DNA from: Actinomadura sp. K4S16 | GTDB lineage: Bacteria; Actinomycetota; Actinomycetes; Streptosporangiales; Streptosporangiaceae | Length of the DNA stretch: 64,000 nucleotides | NCBI RefSeq assembly: GCF_008327685.1 | Contig: NZ_BDDE01000030.1 | Coordinates: forward strand, 1-64,000 | Direction: 5' to 3' | Shown: positions 8,879-15,622 of the stretch, piece by piece | Numbering within the stretch: the stretch's first letter is position 1 | Layout of the letters: the number at the start of each line of letters is the position of its first letter | Notes under the pieces: model-generated | What the model saw: the letters and a program-made list of their open reading frames with translations, nothing else | What the model was told of the DNA's origin: nothing | The model's database searches: none | Made by a program: the position numbers and the translations under genes

Positions 8879-9772
8879 ATGGTCGAACTCATCGAGGTGG
8901 CGCCCCGGGACGGGCTGCAGAACGAGTCCGCGGTCCTCGCGACCGCCGACAAGGTGCGGCTCATCGAACGCAGCGTCGCGGCGGGGCTGCGGCGGATCGA
9001 GGCGGTCAGCTTCGTGAACCCGAAGCGGGTGCCGCAGATGGCCGACGCCGAGGCGGTGATGGAGCGGCTCCCCAGGCCGGACGGTGTCAGCTATGCGGGG
9101 CTGGTCCTCAACAGGCGCGGGCTCGACCGCGCGCTGGCCGCCGGTGTGGACGAGGTCAACGTCGTCGTGGTGGCCACCGACGAGTTCAGCCGCCGCAACC
9201 AGGGCTGCACCGTCGAGGAGGGCGTCGCCGCCTGGGCCGCCGTCGCCGCGGACGCCCGCGCCGCCGGCCTCCGCCGGACCGTGACGATCGCCGCGGCCTT
9301 CGGCTGCCCCTTCGAGGGCGAGGTCCCCGCGGACCGCGTGCTCGACCTGGTCCGGCGGGTCGCCGAAAGCGAGCCCGACGAGATCGCCGTGGCCGACACG
9401 ATCGGTGTCGGCGTCCCGGCCCAGGTCCGCACGCTGCTGGCGGGCGCCGCCGAGGCCGCCCCCGGAGTCCCGCTGCGCTGCCACTTCCACAACACCCGCA
9501 ACACCGGCTACGCCAACGCCCTCACGGCCCTCGACTGCGGGGTGAGCGCCCTGGACGCCAGCGCCGGCGGCTTCGGCGGCTGCCCGTTCGCCCCCGCCGC
9601 CACCGGCAACATCGCCACCGAGGACCTGCTGTACGCGCTGGACCGGTCGGGCGTCGACACCGGGGTCCGGATGGCCGCGGTCGCGGAGACGGCGGCCTGG
9701 CTCGGCGAACGCCTCGGCAAGCCTGTCCCGGCCCTGCTCGGCCGCGCCGGCCCGTTCCCCGCCCAGGGCTGA
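8879..9772 (+). CDS. Hydroxymethylglutaryl-CoA lyase family protein
   Basis: A 297-residue TIM-barrel lyase of the HMG-CoA lyase family, which cleaves HMG-CoA (or a related 3-hydroxy-acyl-CoA) to acetyl-CoA and a keto acid. Visible landmarks are EVAPRDGLQNES with the metal-binding Asp, CHFHNTRNTGYAN with the HxH metal ligands, and the glycine-rich SAGGFGGCPFAPAATGN segment carrying the active-site cysteine. Start 8879 is preferred: AAAGG lies seven bases upstream and the homologous part begins MVELIEVAPRDG; the alternative start at 8849 would place the operator copy inside the gene. It is divergent from the gntR operon and shares its control region. Confidence 0.88.
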   Translation: MVELIEVAPRDGLQNESAVLATADKVRLIERSVAAGLRRIEAVSFVNPKRVPQMADAEAVMERLPRPDGVSYAGLVLNRRGLDRALAAGVDEVNVVVVATDEFSRRNQGCTVEEGVAAWAAVAADARAAGLRRTVTIAAAFGCPFEGEVPADRVLDLVRRVAESEPDEIAVADTIGVGVPAQVRTLLAGAAEAAPGVPLRCHFHNTRNTGYANALTALDCGVSALDASAGGFGGCPFAPAATGNIATEDLLYALDRSGVDTGVRMAAVAETAAWLGERLGKPVPALLGRAGPFPAQG

Positions 9773-9833
9773 GCGCCGTTGGAGGCGGAACGTCCTCGAT
9801 CTAGAAATCTACAATGTAAAGGGACGGGGTCTT

Positions 9834-10490
9834 TCAGTCGCGCGACGCGGTCCTGAGGGGGACCGGGAGGCGGTCGCGGAGCTCCTCGACGGTGACCCCG
9901 AAGGTCTCGCGGACCGCCGCCCCGTCCGGGCCCACGTCGATGACGGCGACGTCGGTGTAGACCCTGCTGACGCAGCCGACCCCGGTCAGCGGGTAGGTGC
10001 AGGCGGGTACCAGCTTGGACCGGCCCTCCTTGTCGAAGAGCGTCATCATCACGAAGACCTGCTTGGCGCCGATGGCCAGGTCCATCGCGCCGCCGACGGC
10101 CGGGATGGCGTCGGGAGCGCCGGTGTGCCAGTTGGCGAGGTCGCCGGTGGCCGAGACCTGGAACGCGCCGAGCACGCACACGTCGAGATGGCCGCCGCGC
10201 ATCATGGCGAAGGAGTCGGCGTGGTGGAAGTACGAGGCTCCGGGGAGCTCGGTCACCGGGACCTTGCCGGCGTTCGTGAGATCGGGGTCGACCTGCTCGC
10301 CGACGGCGGCGGGGCCCATGTTGAGCATGCCGTTCTCGGTGTGCAGCACGATGCCCGAGCCGTCGGGGAGATGGTCGGCGACCTTGGTCGGCCTCCCGAT
10401 GCCGAGGTTGACGTAGGAGCCGGCCGGGATGTCGCGGGCGACGACCTCCGCGAGCTCGTCCGGGGTGAGGGGACCGGTGGTGCGGGGCAT
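9834..10490 (-). CDS. pcaJ: 3-oxoadipate (3-oxoacid) CoA-transferase subunit B
   Basis: A 218-residue beta subunit of a class I CoA-transferase that moves CoA from succinyl-CoA to beta-ketoadipate. The catalytic glutamate is Glu52 in LHTENGMLNMGP, with the family motifs NLGIGRPTKVADHLP and GGAMDLAIGAKQVFVMM. One base separates its ATG from the stop of the alpha-subunit gene. The adjoining thiolase favours the PcaIJ role in the beta-ketoadipate pathway over acetoacetate (ScoAB) use, but the two cannot be separated rigorously by eye. It converges on the HMG-CoA-lyase-type gene; the 61 bp between them contain no clear hairpin. Confidence 0.88.
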   Translation of the reverse strand: MPRTTGPLTPDELAEVVARDIPAGSYVNLGIGRPTKVADHLPDGSGIVLHTENGMLNMGPAAVGEQVDPDLTNAGKVPVTELPGASYFHHADSFAMMRGGHLDVCVLGAFQVSATGDLANWHTGAPDAIPAVGGAMDLAIGAKQVFVMMTLFDKEGRSKLVPACTYPLTGVGCVSRVYTDVAVIDVGPDGAAVRETFGVTVEELRDRLPVPLRTASRD

Positions 10491-10491
10491 G

Positions 10492-11187
10492 TCAGCGCGC
10501 TCCTTGGACGGTGTAGTGCCGTTGCTCGACGCGCACCACGCGGTCGACGTAGATGCCGGGCGTGACGACCGCCTCCGGGTCGAGGGCGCCGACCGGGACC
10601 ACGTCGGACACCTGCACGATCGTGGTGGTCGCGGCCGCGGCCATGACGGGGCCGAAGTTCCGCGCGGTCTTGCGGTAGACGAGGTTGCCCATCGGATCGG
10701 CGCGGTGGGCGCTGATCAGGGCGACGTCGCCCTTGATCGGGTACTCCAGGACGTGGACGCGCCCGTCGATGGTCCGGGTCTCCTTGCCCTCGGCCAGGGA
10801 GGTGCCCGCGCCGGTCGGGCAGTAGAAGGCGCCGATGCCCGCGCCCGCCGCCCGCATCCGCTCGGCGAGGTTGCCCTGCGGCACGACCTCCAGCTCGATC
10901 TTCCCGGCCCGGTAGAGCCCGTCGAAGACGTGGGAGTCGCGCTGCCGGGGGAAGGAGCAGAGCACCTTCCGCACGCGCCCGGCCTTCAGCAGCGCGGCCA
11001 GCCCGACGTCCCCGTTGCCGGCGTTGTTGGACACGATGGTGAGGTCCGTCGCGCCCTGCCGGATCAGCCCGTCGATGAGGTCGAACGGCATTCCCGCGAA
11101 GCCGAAGCCGCCGACCAGGACGGTGCTGCCGTCCTCGATCCCGCGGACGGCCTCGTCGACGCTTTCGAGGATCTCGGTGCGGCTCAT
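10492..11187 (-). CDS. pcaI: 3-oxoadipate (3-oxoacid) CoA-transferase subunit A
   Basis: A 231-residue alpha subunit of the same CoA-transferase. It has the alpha-chain loop VLVGGFGFAGMPFDLIDGL near residue 23, the IVSNNAGNGDVGLAAL segment and TGAGTSLAEGKETR. Start 11187 overlaps the thiolase stop by 4 bp (ATGA), so thiolase, PcaI and PcaJ are translated as one coupled unit. Both chains are required: the beta chain supplies the catalytic Glu and the alpha chain most of the CoA/acid pocket. Confidence 0.89.
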   Translation of the reverse strand: MSRTEILESVDEAVRGIEDGSTVLVGGFGFAGMPFDLIDGLIRQGATDLTIVSNNAGNGDVGLAALLKAGRVRKVLCSFPRQRDSHVFDGLYRAGKIELEVVPQGNLAERMRAAGAGIGAFYCPTGAGTSLAEGKETRTIDGRVHVLEYPIKGDVALISAHRADPMGNLVYRKTARNFGPVMAAAATTTIVQVSDVVPVGALDPEAVVTPGIYVDRVVRVEQRHYTVQGAR

Positions 11188-12395
11188 GCTCCGGCCCCCG
11201 TGCTCCCCATGGCGGTGTTCTCCAGATCCGTGTTCTCCAGCACGACGGCGAGGCCCTGCCCGACGCCGATGCAGATCGCGGCGACGCCCCAGCGCTCCCG
11301 GCGCTCGCGGAGCACCTTCGCGAGCGTGCCGAGGACGCGGGCGCCGCTCGCCCCCAGCGGGTGGCCGATCGCTATCGCGCCGCCCCGGGTGTTGACGATC
11401 TCCGGATCGATGCCCCAGGCGTCGACGCAGACGAGCGACTGCACGGCGAAGGCCTCGTTCAGCTCGACCGCGCCGACCCGGTCCCAGCCGATCCCGGCCC
11501 GGGCGAGGGCCCGTTCGGCCGCCTCGACCGGGGCGTAGCCGAAGTCCTGCGGATCGAGCGCGAACGCGCCCCGCCCGGCGATGCGGGCGAGGGGATCGAG
11601 GCCGATCCGGTCGGCCGCTTCGGCCGAGCCGAGCAGCAGGGCGGCGGCGCCGTCGTTCAGCGGGGAGGCGTTGCCGGCGGTGATGGTGCCGTCTGCGCGG
11701 AAGCTCGGCTTGAGGCCGGCCAGCTTCTCCAGGGAGGTGTCCGCGCGGATGCCCTCGTCGCGGCGCAGTTCCCCGGCGGGGACGACGAGGCCGTCGTAGA
11801 AGCCCTCGTCCCAGGCGGCCGCCGCCAGCCGGTGGGAGCGCAGGGCGAACGCGTCCTGGCGCTCGCGGCCGACGGCGTACTTCTCCCCGAGCCGCTCGTT
11901 CGCCTCGCCGAGCGAGACGGTCCACTCCTCCGGCATGCGCGGGTTCACCAGCCGCCAGCCGAGCGTGGTGGAGACCGCGGCGAGGTCCCCGGCCGGGAAG
12001 CCCCTGGCCGGCTTCGGCAGCACCCACGGCGCCCGGGTCATCGACTCGACTCCGCCGGCCACGACGATGTCGGCGTCCCCCGACTCGATCGTCCGGGAGG
12101 CGCCCATCGCCGCGTCGAGGCTGGAGCCGCACAGCCGGTTCACCGTCGTGCCCGGCACGCTCGTCGGCAGCCCGGCCAGCAGCGCGGCCATCCTGCCGAC
12201 GTTGCGGTTCTCCTCTCCCGCTCCGTTCGCGTTGCCCCAGACGACTTCGCCGATCGCGGCCGGGTCCAGCCGGGGCGCCCGGTCCAGCAGCGCGGTGATC
12301 ACGCCCGCCGCGAGGTCGTCCGGCCGTACACCCGCCAGGGCGCCGTTGAACCGTCCGAACGGGGTTCGTACGGCGGAGTAGAGAAAGGAGGTCAT
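11184..12395 (-). CDS. pcaF: Beta-ketoadipyl-CoA thiolase (acetyl-CoA acyltransferase)
   Basis: A 403-residue thiolase that splits beta-ketoadipyl-CoA into succinyl-CoA and acetyl-CoA. The nucleophilic Cys89 is in NRLCGSSLDA, the catalytic His is in GGAIAIGHPLGASGAR and the C-terminal Cys in CIGVGQGLAVVLEN. The N-terminus AVRTPFGRFNGALAGVRPDDLA is typical of PcaF-like thiolases. Start 12395 is chosen from homology; there is no obvious Shine-Dalgarno. A longer version from 12446 would run through the LysR operator and is unlikely. It leads the pcaF-pcaI-pcaJ operon, divergent from a LysR gene. Confidence 0.88.
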   Translation of the reverse strand: MTSFLYSAVRTPFGRFNGALAGVRPDDLAAGVITALLDRAPRLDPAAIGEVVWGNANGAGEENRNVGRMAALLAGLPTSVPGTTVNRLCGSSLDAAMGASRTIESGDADIVVAGGVESMTRAPWVLPKPARGFPAGDLAAVSTTLGWRLVNPRMPEEWTVSLGEANERLGEKYAVGRERQDAFALRSHRLAAAAWDEGFYDGLVVPAGELRRDEGIRADTSLEKLAGLKPSFRADGTITAGNASPLNDGAAALLLGSAEAADRIGLDPLARIAGRGAFALDPQDFGYAPVEAAERALARAGIGWDRVGAVELNEAFAVQSLVCVDAWGIDPEIVNTRGGAIAIGHPLGASGARVLGTLAKVLRERRERWGVAAICIGVGQGLAVVLENTDLENTAMGSTGAGA

Positions 12396-12419
12396 GGCTT
12401 CGAGGCTAGGTGGCCTGCC

Positions 12420-12463
12420 TTGATACAGTGAAGTATCAATATTCACTCTTATTGAGACTCAAT
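12420..12463. promoter_or_regulatory. LysR-type operator between pcaF and the LysR gene
   Basis: The 72-bp divergent gap contains a perfect interrupted palindrome, TTGATAC-N6-GTATCAA (12420-12439), the classic T-N11-A layout of a LysR recognition site, and next to it ATTGAG-A-CTCAAT (12451-12463). The first lies about 25 bp upstream of the thiolase start; the second is 5 bp from the LysR start. The likely reading is recognition and activation sites of the adjacent regulator, activating pcaFIJ and repressing itself. The pairing with that regulator is inference. Confidence 0.75.
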
Positions 12464-12467
12464 CCAT

Positions 12468-13412
12468 ATGGATCTACGCCACCTGCGGTACTTCGTCGCC
12501 GTCGCGGAGGAGCTCCACTTCGGACGCGCCGCCGAGCGGCTCGCCATGGCCCAGCCGCCGCTGTCGCAGGCGATCCGCCAACTGGAGGCCGACCTCGGCG
12601 TGGAACTGCTGCACCGGACCACGCGCCGGGTGGAGCTGACCGACGCGGGCCGCGGCTACCTGGCACGGGCCCGGAGCATCCTCGGCGAGGTTGACGAGGC
12701 GGCCCGCGAGGCCCGCCGGGTGGCCGCCGGCGCGGTCGGCCATCTCGCGATCGGCTGCGTAGGCTCGGCGACCTACAGCCTGCTGCCCGCGCTGTCCCGC
12801 GGCCTCTCCCTGGAACTGCCCGGGGTCGACTTCTCCTTCCGCGGCGAGATGCTGGTCCCGGACCAGGCCGCGGCCCTGCGGGCCGGCGCCGTCGACCTGG
12901 CGCTGCTGCGGCCGCCGATCGGCGATCTCTCGCTCACGGTCCTGCCGCTGCGCCGGGACCGGCTGGTCGTCGCCGTCCCCGGCGACCACCGCCTGGCCGG
13001 GCTGCCGGAGCTGGGGGTCGCCGACATGGCGGGCGCCGACCTCATCGTGCATTCCGCGGACCGCCGCTCGGTGATGTACGACGTCGTGCTCGGGCTCTTC
13101 CGCGAGGCCGGCGTCGAGCCCAGGATCCGCCACGAGGTCGGCGAGACCTCCACCCTGGTCACCCTCGTCGCGGGCGGCCTCGGCATTGCCGTCGTCCCGG
13201 AACCGGTGACGGCCCTGGCCCTCGAAGGGGTCGTGTTCCGGCCCCTGGTGCGCCCCGCCATGAGCGTCGACCTCGCGGTCGCCTACCGGACCGACCGCAC
13301 GGAACCCCATCTGGCCCGCACCGTCTCGGTCATCCGGCGGATCGTGCAGGAGGCCGGGGACGGCGCCCCCGGGGAGGAAGGCGGCGATCCCCCCTCGGAC
13401 CCGCTCGGCTGA
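12468..13412 (+). CDS. LysR-family transcriptional regulator
   Basis: A 314-residue LysR-type regulator: N-terminal helix-turn-helix MDLRHLRYFVAVAEELHFGRA through LSQAIRQLEADLGVELLHRT (residues 1-60), then a periplasmic-binding-protein-like effector domain in which VGHLAIGCVGSATYSLLPAL opens the fold. The N-terminus resembles the BenM/CatM/CbnR branch that responds to aromatic catabolites such as muconate. Divergence from pcaFIJ over a T-N11-A operator supports control of that operon. No clear ribosome-binding site precedes ATG 12468, so it may be leaderless or weakly translated. Confidence 0.88.
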   Translation: MDLRHLRYFVAVAEELHFGRAAERLAMAQPPLSQAIRQLEADLGVELLHRTTRRVELTDAGRGYLARARSILGEVDEAAREARRVAAGAVGHLAIGCVGSATYSLLPALSRGLSLELPGVDFSFRGEMLVPDQAAALRAGAVDLALLRPPIGDLSLTVLPLRRDRLVVAVPGDHRLAGLPELGVADMAGADLIVHSADRRSVMYDVVLGLFREAGVEPRIRHEVGETSTLVTLVAGGLGIAVVPEPVTALALEGVVFRPLVRPAMSVDLAVAYRTDRTEPHLARTVSVIRRIVQEAGDGAPGEEGGDPPSDPLG

Positions 13413-13417
13413 CGCGA

Positions 13418-13452
13418 ACGCCGGGCGGGCCCGAGGCGGGCCCGCCCGGCGT
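13418..13452. terminator. Strong bidirectional hairpin between convergent genes
   Basis: A perfect 15-bp inverted repeat (arms 13418-13432 and 13438-13452) with a 5-base GAGGC loop begins six bases after the LysR stop and ends 14 bases before the 3' end of the convergent hydrolase gene. It is almost pure GC with no T-run, as is common for actinomycete terminators, and can act in both directions. Confidence 0.8.
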
Positions 13453-13466
13453 CACGGGCGGTCAGT

Positions 13467-15272
13467 TCACCGCGTGCCGAGCAGGACGGACGACGGCACC
13501 CGCGTCGCCACCGGCGGCAGCTTCGCGCCGTTCCCGGCGGCGCTCACCTGCGTCGCCATCGCGCTCGCGTCCGCCGGCCCTCTGGTGCCGAGCGCCTGTC
13601 CGGGGTTCCCCGCGAACGGCTGGACGTCCCCGACGCACACCTTGCCCGCGGGCGGCAGCGCCACGCGGACGAGGTAGCCCTCGACCGCCTTCGTCACGCA
13701 GTCCGAGGTTCCGTAGGCGGTGTGGCCCCAGCTGTTGCTGGACAGCAGCCGGCTGTTGGGCAGCATCTTGCTGGACGAGACCGCCTCCTTGTAGTTCGTG
13801 GCGGGGTCGTAGTAGTTCCCGACGAACAGGACCGGAGCGCTCGTACGCCGGTTGAAGGGACCGGTGTAGGCGTCCTCGTCGCGGACCTTCCAGGCGTCGC
13901 CGGCGCACTGGACGCTGCCCCAGCCCCATGCGCGCCCGAAGTAGGGCGCCCGCTTGTCCGACGCGGCCGTCTGCGCGGGCCAGCTCCCCGCCTTCTTCGG
14001 GTGCAGGCCGTCGGTGCACGTGACGCCGCTGAACGCCTCAAGGTCGTTGTAGTAGGGGAAGTCCTTGGCCGAGACCTTGGCCGCGGCCTCCTTCCTCCGC
14101 TCGACCTCGGCCCGGCGCTCCGCGATGCGCTTGGCGAGGGCCTTGCGCGCCTCGGCCTTCTGCGCCGCCGTCGAGGAGGACGAGGTCGCCTTCCACAGGT
14201 CGGTGGCCATCGCGTCGATGATCTCGTAGCCGCTCGGGTCGTACAGCATGCCGAGCGCGCCGCCGACGAAGTCGGCGTAGGTGATCTTGTCGCCCTCGAT
14301 GTCGGCCGGCTTGGCCTTCAGCCGCTTGGCGAGCACGTCGAAGTTCTTGACGGGATCCCCGTAGGCCGCGAACGTGCACTTGGCCTTGCCCGCCTTGCCG
14401 CAGCGGACGAGGATCTCCCTCAGCGCCTTGTAGGCGCCGTCGGCGGACCGCAGCCGGTCGTCCAGGATCTGGCCCGCGGTCTTCCGGGTGCCGACCCAGG
14501 AGACGGGGTCGATGACGCCGTCCACGGCGACGGCGCGAACCCGGTCGGGGAACATGTTCGCGTAGTACTGGCCGATCGCCGTCCCGTAGCTGAAGCCCAG
14601 GTAGGACAGCTTCTTGTCGCCGACCGCGCGGCGCAGGACGTCCATGTCGCGGGCCGCCTCGGCGGAGGACATCGCGCCCGCCAGCTTCTTCCCGGTCGTG
14701 GAGCAGCCCTTGCCGAGCGCCTTCGCCGACTTGATGTAGGCCGCCTCCTGCTTCGCCCCGACGGGGAACGCCACGTCCATCCCGGCCAAGGCGAGGCTCT
14801 GGTCCCTGGTCGACTTGAAGCACGCGACGTTGGAGCTGAACCCGATGCCGCGCGGGTCGAAGCCGACGATGTCGAAGCGGTCGAGGACGTCCTTGCCGAG
14901 GAAGTCGGGAGCCTGGTACGCGATGGCGGTGCCCTGGCCGCCGGGCCCGCCCGGGTTCACGAACAGGCTGCCGATCCGCTTCTTGGCGTTCCGCGCCTTC
15001 ACCCTGAGGACGGCGACCTCGGTGGTCGCGCCCTTCGGGTCGTCGTAGTCGAGAGGCAGCCGGACGGTCGCGCATTCGGCGTAGCCGTAGCACTTGTACC
15101 AGGCGGGCTTCGGGGCGGGCACGCGGTCGACGCGCTTCTTCTCGACCGGGCTCGTCGTGTCGCCTGCCCGGACGCCGGCGGTCCCCGGCTCGGCCAGAGC
15201 GGTGACGCTTAAAGCGGGTACGAGGGCCGCCCCGGCCACGCCGACCGCGAGGATCCTTCGTCTGAGGCGCAT
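13467..15272 (-). CDS. Secreted alpha/beta hydrolase, tripeptidyl aminopeptidase (TAP/SlpD-E) family
   Basis: A 601-residue exported serine peptidase-like hydrolase. An N-terminal signal peptide is clear (MRLRRR, hydrophobic core ILAVGVAGAALVPALSV, cleavage near ALAEP). The alpha/beta fold has the oxyanion segment LFVNPGGPGGQG, nucleophile elbow GFSYGTAIGQYY, a C-terminal Asp in GNYYDPATNY and the catalytic His in SNSWGHTAYG. This is the Streptomyces tripeptidyl aminopeptidase pattern, with the cysteines usually found around the C-terminal cap. A Lys/Ala/Glu-rich helical insertion near the lid is longer than usual. Start 15272 has GAAGGGA upstream and precedes the signal peptide directly. It probably removes tripeptides from peptides outside the cell. 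Confidence 0.87.
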   Translation of the reverse strand: MRLRRRILAVGVAGAALVPALSVTALAEPGTAGVRAGDTTSPVEKKRVDRVPAPKPAWYKCYGYAECATVRLPLDYDDPKGATTEVAVLRVKARNAKKRIGSLFVNPGGPGGQGTAIAYQAPDFLGKDVLDRFDIVGFDPRGIGFSSNVACFKSTRDQSLALAGMDVAFPVGAKQEAAYIKSAKALGKGCSTTGKKLAGAMSSAEAARDMDVLRRAVGDKKLSYLGFSYGTAIGQYYANMFPDRVRAVAVDGVIDPVSWVGTRKTAGQILDDRLRSADGAYKALREILVRCGKAGKAKCTFAAYGDPVKNFDVLAKRLKAKPADIEGDKITYADFVGGALGMLYDPSGYEIIDAMATDLWKATSSSSTAAQKAEARKALAKRIAERRAEVERRKEAAAKVSAKDFPYYNDLEAFSGVTCTDGLHPKKAGSWPAQTAASDKRAPYFGRAWGWGSVQCAGDAWKVRDEDAYTGPFNRRTSAPVLFVGNYYDPATNYKEAVSSSKMLPNSRLLSSNSWGHTAYGTSDCVTKAVEGYLVRVALPPAGKVCVGDVQPFAGNPGQALGTRGPADASAMATQVSAAGNGAKLPPVATRVPSSVLLGTR

Positions 15273-15622
15273 GCGCTTCCCTTCAGGGGATCGGTGCATT
15301 CCCGCGCGGGGTGCGGATTGGTCCCCCGAATTCTCGGCCGCGGCGCTCATCCCTGTGATCCACCATCGGGCCGGACATCCGCCCCGGAAGATCACCCGGC
15401 AGACGGATTGACGCGGGCCCCTCGGCGGACGGCCCCGCCGGAAAGTGACCGTTCCATCGGGATCCCTTGAGGAGGGGCGTAGGGTGCCCCTTCCCGTGGC
15501 GGGAACGAACGCGGCACAGGCACACCGGTGAACGCGACCGGCGCCGCCTTTCACGGCGGCACCGGCCGGTACGCATCGGGCCACGCGCGCTGCTGCGCAT
15601 CGGGCTGCGGGGGAGAGACGTC
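15273..15622. other. 350-bp divergent intergenic region
   Basis: The gap between the secreted hydrolase (-) and the arylsulfatase (+) has no plausible gene. It holds a small hairpin, AGGGGC-N7-GCCCCT (15473-15491), and otherwise GC-rich DNA. Promoters for both genes must lie here but no convincing -35/-10 pair could be assigned. Confidence 0.4.

Noticed and set aside
9773..9833. Terminator between the HMG-CoA-lyase-type gene and pcaJ
   Set aside because: The 61-bp convergent gap has only short, imperfect dyads; nothing comparable with the hairpins at 13418 or 39119.
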